A stretch of DNA of 64,000 bases from an uncultured Clostridia bacterium. Lineage in GTDB: Bacteria; Bacillota; Clostridia; Monoglobales; Monoglobaceae. The DNA is taken from positions 1-64,000 of the forward strand of contig CAKSFQ010000008.1 of assembly GCA_934454115.1 (NCBI GenBank). Reading direction: 5' to 3'. Both the position numbers and the translations under genes were made by a program. Below the pieces are notes generated by a model. It was not told the DNA's origin. It did no database searches and saw only the letters and a program-made list of their open reading frames with translations. Of the stretch, positions 35,745 through 45,120 are shown in pieces. The stretch's first letter is position 1. Every line of letters begins with the position of its first letter.

Positions 35745-36530
35745 CTATTTTTCCTCTAATTTTTGTAAAAAACTCCGGGTTCTTTCGTTTTTTGGATGTT
35801 CAATGACCTCTTGCGGCGTTCCTTCCTCTGCCACGGCGCCGTCCGCCATAAAAATAATCTTATCGCTGACGTTGCTGGCAAAATCAATTTCGTGCGTTAC
35901 AATCACCATGGTGATATGCTCTGCCGCCAGGCGGCGGATAACCCGCAGAATCTCACCGGTCAGTTCCGGGTCAAGCGCTGAGGTCGGCTCGTCAAAAAAC
36001 AAAATCCGAGGGCGCAGCGCCAGGGCACGTGCAATGGAAACCCGCTGTTTTTGACCGCCGGACAACTGGCAAGGGTAGCTATGCAGCTTTTCCAAAAGGC
36101 CGACACGCTCCAAAAGTTCACGTGCCTCTTCCTCGATGGACGCATAGATTTCCTTTTTATTCGCTTTAAAGTCCTCCCGCTCCTTTGCCAAAAGCCGCGG
36201 CGCAAGCGTAACGTTTTCTAAAACGTCATATTGCGGAAAGAGGTTAAAATCCTGGAAAACCAGACCAAAGTTCAACTGCTTTTTTCGGATTTCCTTTGCG
36301 GAAGAGAGTTTTTCCGCCTCGCCGTCAAAGAGCACCTTACCGTCAAGCAGCACCTGACCTCGATCCGCGCGCTCTAATAAGTTGATGCAGCGCAACAGGG
36401 TCGTTTTGCCGCTGCCGGACGCCCCGATGATCGACAGTACGTCGCCCTCCTCCATCGAGAAGTTGACATCCTTTAACACCTCGGTTTTTCCAAAGCTCTT
36501 ATAGAGATTCTTGATTTCCAGTATCTTCAT
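35745..36530 (-). CDS. Polar amino acid ABC transporter, ATP-binding protein
   Basis: 261 residues. Walker A is GASGSGKTT, Q-loop VFQDFNLFPQ, signature LSGGQKQRVSIARAL, Walker B ILFFDEPTSALDPE and H-loop VTHEI. These are the GlnQ/TcyN-type features of amino acid importers. It is the last gene of a binding protein-permease-ATPase operon and begins 11 bases after the permease gene. Confidence 0.93.
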   Translation of the reverse strand: MKILEIKNLYKSFGKTEVLKDVNFSMEEGDVLSIIGASGSGKTTLLRCINLLERADRGQVLLDGKVLFDGEAEKLSSAKEIRKKQLNFGLVFQDFNLFPQYDVLENVTLAPRLLAKEREDFKANKKEIYASIEEEARELLERVGLLEKLHSYPCQLSGGQKQRVSIARALALRPRILFFDEPTSALDPELTGEILRVIRRLAAEHITMVIVTHEIDFASNVSDKIIFMADGAVAEEGTPQEVIEHPKNERTRSFLQKLEEK

Positions 36531-36541
36531 GCCAACACCCT

Positions 36542-37231
36542 TTATTCAAAATAATCCAGTCTTTTTTCGATATATCCAAACAATATAGTTAAAAGTCCGC
36601 AGAACAACAGGTAGTACGCGCCCGTATAAAAGAGCGGCCACAAAAGTCCGTCCGACTTGATAAACTTCTGCGCGTTCCAGATAATCTCGTAAACCATGAT
36701 AATCCGCGCCAGCGAGGTATCCTTGACCAGCGTAATAATCTCGTTGCTCATCGGCGGTACAATGTGCTTTACGACCTGCAAAAGAACCACGCGAAAGAAG
36801 GTCTGCACCCGCGTCATGCCGAGCACCTGACCGGCCTCGTACTGACCCTTGGGGATTGCCTCGATGCCGCCGCGGTAAATCTCGGAAAAATAACAGGCAT
36901 AGTTAATGACAAAGGCAATAATCACCGCCGCAAACCGATCCGGCACCGTCCAGGAGGCAATCCAGGGAAAGAATGCGCCGGTTCCCTGGCCGGACGCCCA
37001 GGCCGCAATCAAGCCGGGTCCGTAATAAATCACGATCAGCTGAAGCATCAGCGGCGTACCGCGAATGATCCAAATAAAGGTTCTAATCACCCAGCGGATC
37101 GGCTTGATACGGGTCATCGAGCCAAAGCTGATCACCAGGCCGAGCGGCAATGCCAGGGCAAGCGTCAGAATAAATATTTTAAGGGTCATCAAAAAACCCT
37201 CAAAAAGGCTAAGCGTCACCTGTACAAACAT
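36542..37231 (-). CDS. Polar amino acid ABC transporter, permease
   Basis: 229 residues with about five membrane segments. The HisM-type core reads IRGTPLMLQLIVIYYG and YFSEIYRGGIEAIPKGQYEAG, the EAA-like loop that contacts the ATPase. ATG 37231 has GGAG 6 bases upstream; earlier in-frame starts lack a spaced ribosome site. Only one permease gene is present, so it probably forms a homodimer. Confidence 0.92.
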   Translation of the reverse strand: MFVQVTLSLFEGFLMTLKIFILTLALALPLGLVISFGSMTRIKPIRWVIRTFIWIIRGTPLMLQLIVIYYGPGLIAAWASGQGTGAFFPWIASWTVPDRFAAVIIAFVINYACYFSEIYRGGIEAIPKGQYEAGQVLGMTRVQTFFRVVLLQVVKHIVPPMSNEIITLVKDTSLARIIMVYEIIWNAQKFIKSDGLLWPLFYTGAYYLLFCGLLTILFGYIEKRLDYFE

Positions 37232-37288
37232 AACAAACTCCATTCCCTGCAATACTCAAGCTTTGAATATTGCGCAAAATATATCAGA

Positions 37289-37316
37289 GGCGGCGTAAAA
37301 CCGTTTTTACACCGCC
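37289..37316 (-). terminator. Intercistronic hairpin between binding protein and permease
   Basis: A 12-base stem, GGCGGTGTAAAA pairing with TTTTACGCCGCC on the minus strand, has no T run. Such hairpins often protect the binding-protein mRNA or reduce read-through, raising the binding protein to permease ratio. Confidence 0.5.
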
Positions 37317-37361
37317 CCCGTCTGAAACAAGAGGGCAGCCCCTCTTATCCCCAAGTCACAT

Positions 37362-38183
37362 TTACTGTGCATCTGCCAAAGTCAGCTTATAGGTCTGCGC
37401 CAGTTTTTCCAGCGTGCCGTCCTTCTTCAGCTCTGCCATAATCTCGTTAACCTTATTGGTGAGATCGGAATCCTTGCGGAAGCCGATTCCGTATTCCTCA
37501 CTGGTCAGTTCGGTCACCGCGGTAAGTCCTGCGTAGCTGGTGCCCTCGCCGGTCATTGCGTTTGCCATGGTGTTGTCAATCACACAAGCGTCCACCGATC
37601 CGCTCATCACCTCAAGCAGAGCATCGCTCTGTGCCGCAACGGCAACACAACTGCTGTTTAGGCCCTCTTCTGCGATAGCTGCCTCACCGGCGCTGCCTGC
37701 TTCAGCCGCAAACTTTAATTCCTTCATCGAAGCCGCGTCCGTGTATTTTTCGGCATTTTCCTTCTTCATTACAACAACTTGCGCATTTTTTACATACGGT
37801 TCGGTCACGTTGGTGTTCTTCTTTACCTCATCGGTAATGGTCATACCGTTCCAGATACAGTCGATGCTCTTTGATTCCAACTCCAAAAACTTGTTGTCCC
37901 AGTCAATCTCAACAAACTTCGGCGTAACACCCAGCTTTTCGCATACGGCCTCTGCAAACTCGGTATCAAAGCCGACCAGCTTGCCGCTCTCGTCGGTATA
38001 GTTCATCGGTTCGTATACGGTATAGCCGATTACCATCTCGCCCTTATCCTGTACGTATGCCATATCGCTTGCCGCATTTGCTTTTCCGGTCCCTGCCGGT
38101 GCGGCGGTATTCGTTGTTCCGCATCCAAACAGCGATACGCTGAGCGCAAGCAGGCATACTGCAGTCCATAATTTTTTCATCAT
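37362..38183 (-). CDS. Polar amino acid ABC transporter, substrate-binding lipoprotein
   Basis: 273 residues. A lipoprotein signal with lipobox LFGC (Cys21) is followed by a SBP_bac_3 domain: YTVYEPMNYTDESGKLVGFDTEFAEAV is the typical opening, and IDCIWNGMTIT and DACVIDNTMANAM are later landmarks. It captures an amino acid outside the membrane; the exact ligand is unknown. ATG 38183 has GAGGAG 6 bases upstream. It is the first gene of the operon. Confidence 0.93.
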   Translation of the reverse strand: MMKKLWTAVCLLALSVSLFGCGTTNTAAPAGTGKANAASDMAYVQDKGEMVIGYTVYEPMNYTDESGKLVGFDTEFAEAVCEKLGVTPKFVEIDWDNKFLELESKSIDCIWNGMTITDEVKKNTNVTEPYVKNAQVVVMKKENAEKYTDAASMKELKFAAEAGSAGEAAIAEEGLNSSCVAVAAQSDALLEVMSGSVDACVIDNTMANAMTGEGTSYAGLTAVTELTSEEYGIGFRKDSDLTNKVNEIMAELKKDGTLEKLAQTYKLTLADAQ

Positions 38184-38282
38184 CTTTCTCTCCTCTGTAT
38201 ATGTATTTTCCGATTGTATCGTCTGCGGCATGATGTGCCTGCCGCAAACGGCCGGCAGACAGAGAATCATCTCCCTCTGCCG

Positions 38283-38319
38283 AAAAAAAGAATCCGAAGG
38301 GGGATCGGAGCCCCCTTCG
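38283..38319 (-). terminator. Terminator of glycogen phosphorylase
   Basis: A perfect 9-bp stem CGAAGGGGG / CCCCCTTCG, followed on the minus strand by GATTCTTTTTTTC. Confidence 0.85.
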
Positions 38320-38350
38320 CTCCTTCATTCTTTTCGCGCTTTCGCCTTCC

Positions 38351-40804
38351 CTAGATCTCGCGTAAATGCCAGATCTCACGGTTATAATCCTCAATGGTAC
38401 GGTCACTGGAGAAGAACCCGGCATGCGCGGTGTTGAGAACCGCACTGCGCATCCAAGCATCCTGATCCCTGAATTGATCCATCACCCTCTGACATGCCTG
38501 GAGATAGGAATCAAAGTCCGGCAGCAGCAGGTAATTATCGGCAAAGCCGCCGTCCATCACCAAGGAATGATAGATGTCATAAAACAGGTTTTCCTGACTG
38601 AAGGTGCCGTCGATTAAGGTATCCACCACCCGTTTTATCACCGGATTACTTGCATAAATCTCCGGGCTCGGCGAGTGACCGTGGGCATAAATTTGCAGCA
38701 CCTCCTGCGAGGAAAGACCGAAAATAAAAATGTTATCATCGCCGACCTGCTCCCGAATCTCCACATTGGCGCCGTCCATTGTTCCAAGGGTCAGCGCGCC
38801 GTTTAACATCAGCTTCATGTTGCCGGTACCGGACGCCTCCTTGGATGCCGTGGAAATCTGTTCGCTCACGTCTGCGGCAGCCACAATCTTCTCCGCAATC
38901 GAGACACTGTAATTTTCAATAAAGACAACCTTTAAAATGTCGTTGACTCTCTCGTCACGGTTAATCACATCGGCGACGCTGTTAATAAACTTAATAATCA
39001 GCTTTGCCATATGATAGCCGGGCGCCGCCTTTGCCGCAAAAATATAGGTGGTCGGCAGCAAATCCGCCTCATCCCTATGATCAATAATCTGCTGATATCG
39101 CCATATAATCTGCAGCACCTTAAGGAGCTGCCGCTTATATTCGTGCAAGCGCTTAATCTGTACGTCAAACATGGAAAGCGGATCTACTTCGATCCCGTTA
39201 TGCTCTTTGATATAGGCCGCAAGCTTCTTTTTATTTTCCAGCTTAATGGCTGCAAACTCCTTGCGGAACGCCGCATCGTCCGCAGAGGGAACCAGCTTTT
39301 CCATCTGGCGGTAGTCCTTAATCCAGCCGTCGCCGATCGTCCCGGAAATCAGCGCCGCGAGATCGGGGTTTGCCTTATACAGCCACCGGCGGAAGGTCAC
39401 GCCGTTTGTCATGTTTTTAAACTTATACGGATAGATGCTGTAATAATCCTTAAAGGTTTCCTTCTTTAAGATTTCCGTATGCAGCGCCGCAACGCCGTTG
39501 ACGCTGTGGCACGCCGTCAGGCAAAGGTTTGCCATGCTGACCTGCCCGTTGGTAATCACCGCCATATACTCAATCTTATTCTGATCACCGGGAAAACGCT
39601 CCCACAGAGCGGCGCGCTGTCTGCGGTCGATCTCGCGGATAATCATAGCGATTCTCGGCAGCAGATGCTCCACCATTTCAAACGGCCATTTTTCCAGCGC
39701 CTCGCACAAAATGGTATGGTTCGTATAGGCAAAGGTTCTGCCGACAATGCTCCACGCATCGTCCCATCCCATGCCTTCCTCGTCCATCAAAATCCGCATC
39801 AGCTCCGGAATGGCAATGGTCGGATGCGTATCATTAATATGAATCTGGATATACTCCGGAATCGCAGAAAGCGGAAGTCTCTTTTGTTTATGCTTGCTGA
39901 GAATCCACTGTATGGTTGCCGAAACGAAGAAATACTGCTGCTTTAAACGCAAAAGCTTCCCTTCGTAGTGATTATCCTCCGGGTACAGGATTTTGGAAAT
40001 CACCTCGGCAAGCTCCTTATTCTCAGTCGCCTTGACATAGTCGCCGCGGTTAAATTCGCTCATGTCGATCACTTCCGGCGATCTGGCACGCCACAGTCTT
40101 AATGTATTAACTGTCTCACTCTCAAAGCCGGTGATCGGCATATCATAGGGTTCCGCAATCACGGTATTGTAGCCGGTGTGACGGAATTTTAACTGTCCGT
40201 CCTCCATATACTCCTCCACGCGGCCGTTAAAATGCACCTCTTTGATATCCTCCGGGCGGGCGATATCCCAAATATTGCCGCTCTGCTGCCAGGGATCCGG
40301 CATCTCGATCTGATAGCCGTCCACAATCTTTTGACGAAACAGGCCGTATTCATAACGGATACCGCAGCCAAACGCCGGCAGCTCCAGATTCGTCAGGGAG
40401 TCCAGAAAACAAGCCGCCAGTCTGCCGAGGCCGCCATTTCCGAGGCCGGCGTCGGTCTCATACTCCTCCACCTCGGAGAGGGAAACGCCCATCTCAGCCA
40501 AAACCTCACGGTATGCGTCCGTCTCACGCAGATTCATCAGGTTATTGCCCATAGCTCTTCCCATTAAGAACTCAAAGGAGAGATAATAAAGCTCCTTTTG
40601 TGCCTTTTTTTCGCTCTTTTCTTTATAATTAACCCATTTATCCATGATTTCATCACGAATCGTCATCGAAACCGCGGTATAAATCTCACGCTGAGTGGCC
40701 TGATCGATCGTTTTCCCAAAATACCGCTTTATCTTGCCGACAATTTCATCCTTGATGAACTTTTTCTTTGCGTCATATCCGGCAGATTTTTGCTTTCCTT
40801 TCAA
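38351..40804 (-). CDS. glgP: Glycogen/starch/alpha-glucan phosphorylase
   Basis: 817 residues. The N-terminal ETDAGLGNGGLGRLAACFLDS and the PLP-lysine site KEASGTGNMKLMLNGALTLGT are diagnostic of the GT35 family. It releases glucose-1-phosphate from storage glucans. TTG at 40804 is chosen because GGAGG lies 9 bases upstream; the in-frame ATG at 40837 has none. The gene stands alone between a terminator and a promoter region, without other glg genes in the window. Confidence 0.95.
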   Translation of the reverse strand: MKGKQKSAGYDAKKKFIKDEIVGKIKRYFGKTIDQATQREIYTAVSMTIRDEIMDKWVNYKEKSEKKAQKELYYLSFEFLMGRAMGNNLMNLRETDAYREVLAEMGVSLSEVEEYETDAGLGNGGLGRLAACFLDSLTNLELPAFGCGIRYEYGLFRQKIVDGYQIEMPDPWQQSGNIWDIARPEDIKEVHFNGRVEEYMEDGQLKFRHTGYNTVIAEPYDMPITGFESETVNTLRLWRARSPEVIDMSEFNRGDYVKATENKELAEVISKILYPEDNHYEGKLLRLKQQYFFVSATIQWILSKHKQKRLPLSAIPEYIQIHINDTHPTIAIPELMRILMDEEGMGWDDAWSIVGRTFAYTNHTILCEALEKWPFEMVEHLLPRIAMIIREIDRRQRAALWERFPGDQNKIEYMAVITNGQVSMANLCLTACHSVNGVAALHTEILKKETFKDYYSIYPYKFKNMTNGVTFRRWLYKANPDLAALISGTIGDGWIKDYRQMEKLVPSADDAAFRKEFAAIKLENKKKLAAYIKEHNGIEVDPLSMFDVQIKRLHEYKRQLLKVLQIIWRYQQIIDHRDEADLLPTTYIFAAKAAPGYHMAKLIIKFINSVADVINRDERVNDILKVVFIENYSVSIAEKIVAAADVSEQISTASKEASGTGNMKLMLNGALTLGTMDGANVEIREQVGDDNIFIFGLSSQEVLQIYAHGHSPSPEIYASNPVIKRVVDTLIDGTFSQENLFYDIYHSLVMDGGFADNYLLLPDFDSYLQACQRVMDQFRDQDAWMRSAVLNTAHAGFFSSDRTIEDYNREIWHLREI

Positions 40805-40932
40805 ATAGAATCTCCTCCTAAAAAGACGTCTTTTCAAAATCCTTTAAGATATATGCCCATTTTATCATAAAACAGAACGTTTATCAAATCTCTTTTTGCA
40901 CAAAAAACAGAATCAAAAGGCGATATCTTCTT

Positions 40933-40962
40933 ATACTATTGACATTCTTTCCATTTTGTCAA
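40933..40962 (-). promoter_or_regulatory. Candidate glgP promoter with inverted repeat
   Basis: On the minus strand TTGACA (40962-40957) and TAGTAT (40938-40933) are 18 bases apart. The same stretch is an inverted repeat TTGACA-N12-TGTCAA (40939-40962), possibly an operator. The remainder of the 320-base gap up to 41123 holds only AT-rich sequence and the next promoter. Confidence 0.45.
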
Positions 40963-41064
40963 AAAACAAACCAATGGATTCTTTTTTCCCAAACGCAGTT
41001 ATTATATCATTTTTTCTGCAAAAAAGCAACCGCAAAATTCGACCCGTAAAAAAACGAAATTGAT

Positions 41065-41093
41065 TTGACAAACCCCGCACAATCACATATAAT
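41065..41093 (+). promoter_or_regulatory. Sigma-A consensus promoter of methionine synthase operon
   Basis: Perfect TTGACA at 41065-41070 and perfect TATAAT at 41088-41093 with a 17-base spacer. It is among the strongest promoters in the window. Confidence 0.88.
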
Positions 41094-41123
41094 AAAGCCA
41101 CATATATAAAGTGAGGTTGAAGC

Positions 41124-41804
41124 ATGAACCAGGCTCTGGACAAAAAAGAAATTCTTCGGTATTTGGGATACCGCGGTCAAACCATGGACGCGCACACAAA
41201 TGCGCTGATTGATACCTGTATGCAGCAGCTTGAAGAAAGCGCAAAGCCGCGCTTTATCTACCGGACATTTACGCTGCTGCAAAACGAAAAGACGCAGACA
41301 CTGTCCCTTTTAGAATGCGGACTTACCATCTGCAGCAAAAATCTTTTTCAGCATCTTTTGGGGTGTCAAAATTGCGTCATTCTTGCCGCAACACTCGGCA
41401 TCGAGGCGGACAACCTGATTCGGATTGCCCAAAACGAATCCATGAGCCGCGCAGTAATTTTAGACGCCTGTGCCGCCGACATGATTGAAAAGCTCTGTGA
41501 TTTTGCCGAGACAGAAATCGCCGAAACGGCAGCGGCAGACGGGCTTTTTCTGCGGCCGCGGTTCAGCCCCGGCTACGGCGACTGTCCGCTCACGCTGCAA
41601 AACGACATCGGCAGGATTCTAGACACACCCCGAAAAATCGGTCTGACCATCACCGACCGTGCGCTGATGCTGCCGCGCAAATCCGTTACTGCCTTCATCG
41701 GACTCGGAAAAGAAAGCGTAACAAATATACCGGTTAACTGCGACACCTGTAACATGCGCGGCCGCTGTCAATATCAAAGGGAGGGTATAACCTGTGGACG
41801 TTAG
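41124..41804 (+). CDS. Methionine synthase reactivation-domain protein (stand-alone)
   Basis: 226 residues. LRYLGYRGQTMDAHT opens a fold like the AdoMet-binding activation domain of MetH, with RFSPGYGDCPLTLQNDI and a CDTCNMRGRCQYQ tail. In enteric MetH this domain is fused at the C-terminus and reductively methylates inactive cob(II)alamin. Here it is separate and overlaps the MetH gene by 11 bases. GAGG lies 7 bases before the ATG. Confidence 0.88.
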   Translation: MNQALDKKEILRYLGYRGQTMDAHTNALIDTCMQQLEESAKPRFIYRTFTLLQNEKTQTLSLLECGLTICSKNLFQHLLGCQNCVILAATLGIEADNLIRIAQNESMSRAVILDACAADMIEKLCDFAETEIAETAAADGLFLRPRFSPGYGDCPLTLQNDIGRILDTPRKIGLTITDRALMLPRKSVTAFIGLGKESVTNIPVNCDTCNMRGRCQYQREGITCGR

Positions 41805-44157
41805 AACGTATTTAAACGATCATTTTCTTATTTTTGACGGCGCAATGGGTACCATGCTGCAAAAGGCAGGCATGCCGGCCGGAGGCCTGCCGGAGGTTTA
41901 TAACATCAAGCATCCCGATCTGGTCCAGGACATCCATAAAAGCTACGTGAACGCCGGTGCGGACGTGATTACGGCCAACACCTTTCAGGCAAACCGCTAT
42001 AAGCTAAAGGACTGTCCCTACACACCAAGGGATCTGATACTGGCCGGTATTGCCGCCGCAAAAAACAGCGGCGCAAAATATGTCGCCTTAGACATCGGTC
42101 CCTTAGGGCAACTGATGCAGCCGATGGGGACGCTCACCTTTGACGAGGCCTACGATGCCTACTTAGAACAGATCCTGGCCGGCAAGGAGGCCGGCGCCGA
42201 TCTGATTTTGCTGGAGACCATGTCGGATTTATCCGAGGTCAAGGCCGGTGTCCTTGCCGCAAAGGAAAACTGCGATCTTCCGGTTTTTGTTACCATGACC
42301 TATCAAGAGGACGGACGCACCTTTGTCGGCTGCAACCCGGAAAGCGCGGCGCTGACCCTGTCCGGTCTGGGCGTTGACGCCCTTGGCGTAAACTGCTCCT
42401 TAGGCCCTAAAGAACTGATGCCGGTCATCGAAAAGCTGCTCGCCTACGCAAGCGTTCCGGTCATGGTACAGCCAAACGCCGGCTTGCCGAAAATCAAGGA
42501 CGGCCAAACCGTCTACGACATCACCCCGGACGATTACGCCGCATTTATGCAGACGATTGCGCAGTGCGGCGTCCGCATTCTGGGCGGCTGCTGCGGCACC
42601 ACGCCGGATTTTATCGCCGCTATGAGGGAACGGCTTTGCGGTGTTCTTCCGCACATCCCCACGCCAAGGCGCATGACTGCCGTTTGCTCTGCCAGCCGTA
42701 CGGTTGTGCTAAACGGTCGTGCCACCGTCATCGGAGAGCGGATTAACCCCACCGGCAAAAAAACGTTAAAAGAAAAACTGCGTACCGGCGACTTTGACTA
42801 TATCATCGGCGAAGCCCTTGCGCAAAGCCGAAACCACGCCGACATCTTAGATATCAACTGCGGCCTGCCGGACATTGACGAGACTGCGTCGCTGTGCCGT
42901 GCCGTACGGGAGGTACAGGCCGTCACCGATCTTCCGCTGCAGATCGACAGCTCCGACCCCGCCGCCATTGAGGCCGCCGTGCGTATCTATAACGGAAAGC
43001 CGATTATCAACTCGGTAAACGGAAAACAGGAAAGCATGGACGCCATCTTTCCCATTGCCGCCAAATACGGCGCCGCCGTGGTTGCCCTGACGCTGGACGA
43101 AAACGGGATTCCGCAAACGGCCGAGGAACGTGTCTGCATCGCGCAGCGGATTGCCGCCGAGGCGGAAAAATACAACATCCGAAAAGAAGATCTTATCATC
43201 GACTGTCTGGTTCTGACGGCGTCCGCCCAGCAAGCTCTGGTACTGGAGACCATCAGGGCAATTGCTATGGTGACCGCGCTTGGATTTCAGACTGTTTTGG
43301 GCGTAAGCAACGTCTCCTTCGGGCTTCCGTCCAGACCGATTTTAAACAGTGTCTTTTTGGCAAGTACCCTGGGCGCCGGGCTAAGCGCCGCCATTGTCAA
43401 CCCCATGTCGGAGGAGATTATGCAGGCGATCTACGCCTTTCGTGTGCTGAACAATCAGGACAGGGACGCAAAGGAATATATCGACCGCTTCAGCAATGCA
43501 CCAAAGGCTGCAGCGACCGCACCGCAAAGCACCGGCCACGGGGAGCTGAAGGACTTTATCATGGAGGGTCGGAAAGAAGAAACCCGTCAAAAGACCGCGT
43601 CCATGCTTGAAACCATGGACGCGCTACGCATTATTGATACCCAGTTTATTCCGGCGCTTGACTCAGTCGGTGAACGCTATGAAAAGGGCGAGCTGTTTCT
43701 GCCACAGCTGATTCAGGCGGCAGAGGCGGTAAAATGCGGCTTTGAGGTGTTAAAAGCCACCATGCCGCAGGGGAGCATGAATAAGGGAACCATTTTACTT
43801 GCCACCGTGGTCGGCGACATTCACGATATCGGCAAAAACATTGCGAAAATGCTGCTGGAAAACTACGGTTACCGCGTAATCGACCTCGGAAAGGACGTCC
43901 CGATTGACACGGTTGTCTCCGCTGCACTCACGCACAAGGTCAAGCTCATCGGCCTGTCCGCCCTGATGACAACCACCGTCACCGGAATGAAGGATACCAT
44001 CACCGCGCTCAGAAAAGCAGGCTGCACGGCAGAAATTATGGTCGGCGGCGCCGTGCTGAATGAGGAATATGTCAAGTTCGTCGGCGCCGATCACTATGTC
44101 AAGGACGCTCGTGCCGATGTTATGATTGCCAACCGCATTTTTGGGAAAGAGAGCTGA
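41794..44157 (+). CDS. metH: Cobalamin-dependent methionine synthase lacking the activation domain
   Basis: 787 residues. The homocysteine-binding barrel has zinc cysteines in GVNCSLGP and GGCCGTTP. The methyltetrahydrofolate (pterin) domain begins near VIGERINPTGKK. The cobalamin cap and binding domain carry GDIHDIGKNI, the DxHxxG motif whose His ligates cobalt. The C-terminal AdoMet domain of long MetH is absent and is supplied by the preceding gene. The start is GTG at 41794. It transfers a methyl group from 5-methyl-THF to homocysteine. Confidence 0.95.
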   Translation: MDVRTYLNDHFLIFDGAMGTMLQKAGMPAGGLPEVYNIKHPDLVQDIHKSYVNAGADVITANTFQANRYKLKDCPYTPRDLILAGIAAAKNSGAKYVALDIGPLGQLMQPMGTLTFDEAYDAYLEQILAGKEAGADLILLETMSDLSEVKAGVLAAKENCDLPVFVTMTYQEDGRTFVGCNPESAALTLSGLGVDALGVNCSLGPKELMPVIEKLLAYASVPVMVQPNAGLPKIKDGQTVYDITPDDYAAFMQTIAQCGVRILGGCCGTTPDFIAAMRERLCGVLPHIPTPRRMTAVCSASRTVVLNGRATVIGERINPTGKKTLKEKLRTGDFDYIIGEALAQSRNHADILDINCGLPDIDETASLCRAVREVQAVTDLPLQIDSSDPAAIEAAVRIYNGKPIINSVNGKQESMDAIFPIAAKYGAAVVALTLDENGIPQTAEERVCIAQRIAAEAEKYNIRKEDLIIDCLVLTASAQQALVLETIRAIAMVTALGFQTVLGVSNVSFGLPSRPILNSVFLASTLGAGLSAAIVNPMSEEIMQAIYAFRVLNNQDRDAKEYIDRFSNAPKAAATAPQSTGHGELKDFIMEGRKEETRQKTASMLETMDALRIIDTQFIPALDSVGERYEKGELFLPQLIQAAEAVKCGFEVLKATMPQGSMNKGTILLATVVGDIHDIGKNIAKMLLENYGYRVIDLGKDVPIDTVVSAALTHKVKLIGLSALMTTTVTGMKDTITALRKAGCTAEIMVGGAVLNEEYVKFVGADHYVKDARADVMIANRIFGKES

Positions 44158-44161
44158 TTTT

Positions 44162-45088
44162 GTGAGAACCTTTACCGTAGGAAAAAACGATTGCGGACGG
44201 CGGCTGGATCAATATCTGAAAAAGCTGATGCCTGCCATCACAAACGGTCAGCTTTACCAGTCTCTGCGCAAAAAGCGCGTCAAAATTAACGGAAAACGCG
44301 TCACCGACGGCAGCGAGCGTCTTTGCGAGGGCGACTGCCTGGAGCTTTATTTTAACGATGAATATTTTGAGGAAAAGCCCCTGCCCTTTTGGACGAAAAT
44401 GACCCCTCATCTCTCCATTATTTATGAGGATGCCCATATTATCATCATGGACAAGCCCCCCGGGCTGCCCTCGCAGAGCGACGGCGAGACGCCGTCGTTG
44501 GAATCGCATATGCGCGCGCACCTATACCAAAGCGGCGCATACCGCCCGGAAACAGAGGCCGCCTTTGTTCCCTCGCTTTGCCATCGCATCGACCGCAACA
44601 CCGCCGGGCTTGTGATCGGCGCAAAGGATGCGGAAAGTTTGCGGATTATGAACCAAAAAATTCGGGACAGAGAGGTCGAAAAATTTTATCTCTGTCTCAC
44701 CGAGGGAACGCCGCAGCCGCCAAATGGCGAGATTCGCGGCTATCTGCATAAAGACGAAACGATGCGAAAAATGGTTTTTTCAGAGCGCCCTGTGCCGGGC
44801 AGCTGCGCATGCCATACGGTCTATCGGGTTTTGCGCCCCGGCGCGCAGGCGCTGGTGGAGGCAAAGCTGCTGACCGGCCGTACCCATCAGCTTCGTGCCG
44901 GCTTTGCACATCTTGGCCATCCGCTGATCGGCGATGTCAAGTATGGCGCCAAAAAAGACGGCAAACGGCAGTTTCAGCATCTTCTTGCTTACCGTCTGGT
45001 GTTTCGTTTTTCTACCGACAGCGGCTGCCTTTCTTATCTCAATCAAAAAGAATTTGTATCTGACAGGAGTCTGTTAGGAATAAAATAA
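44162..45088 (+). CDS. RluA-family pseudouridine synthase
   Basis: 308 residues. An N-terminal S4 RNA-binding region (about 10-60) precedes the catalytic domain. HRIDRNTAGL carries catalytic Asp144, and AKLLTGRTHQLRAGFAHLGHPLIGD is the conserved later motif. It isomerises uridine in rRNA or tRNA; the site is unknown. GTG at 44162 lies just after the metH stop, which fits coupled translation, though the ribosome site (AAAGAGAG) is modest. Confidence 0.9.
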   Translation: MRTFTVGKNDCGRRLDQYLKKLMPAITNGQLYQSLRKKRVKINGKRVTDGSERLCEGDCLELYFNDEYFEEKPLPFWTKMTPHLSIIYEDAHIIIMDKPPGLPSQSDGETPSLESHMRAHLYQSGAYRPETEAAFVPSLCHRIDRNTAGLVIGAKDAESLRIMNQKIRDREVEKFYLCLTEGTPQPPNGEIRGYLHKDETMRKMVFSERPVPGSCACHTVYRVLRPGAQALVEAKLLTGRTHQLRAGFAHLGHPLIGDVKYGAKKDGKRQFQHLLAYRLVFRFSTDSGCLSYLNQKEFVSDRSLLGIK

Positions 45089-45120
45089 CCGATCATCGCT
45101 GACGCTGGAGGAATAAAGCT

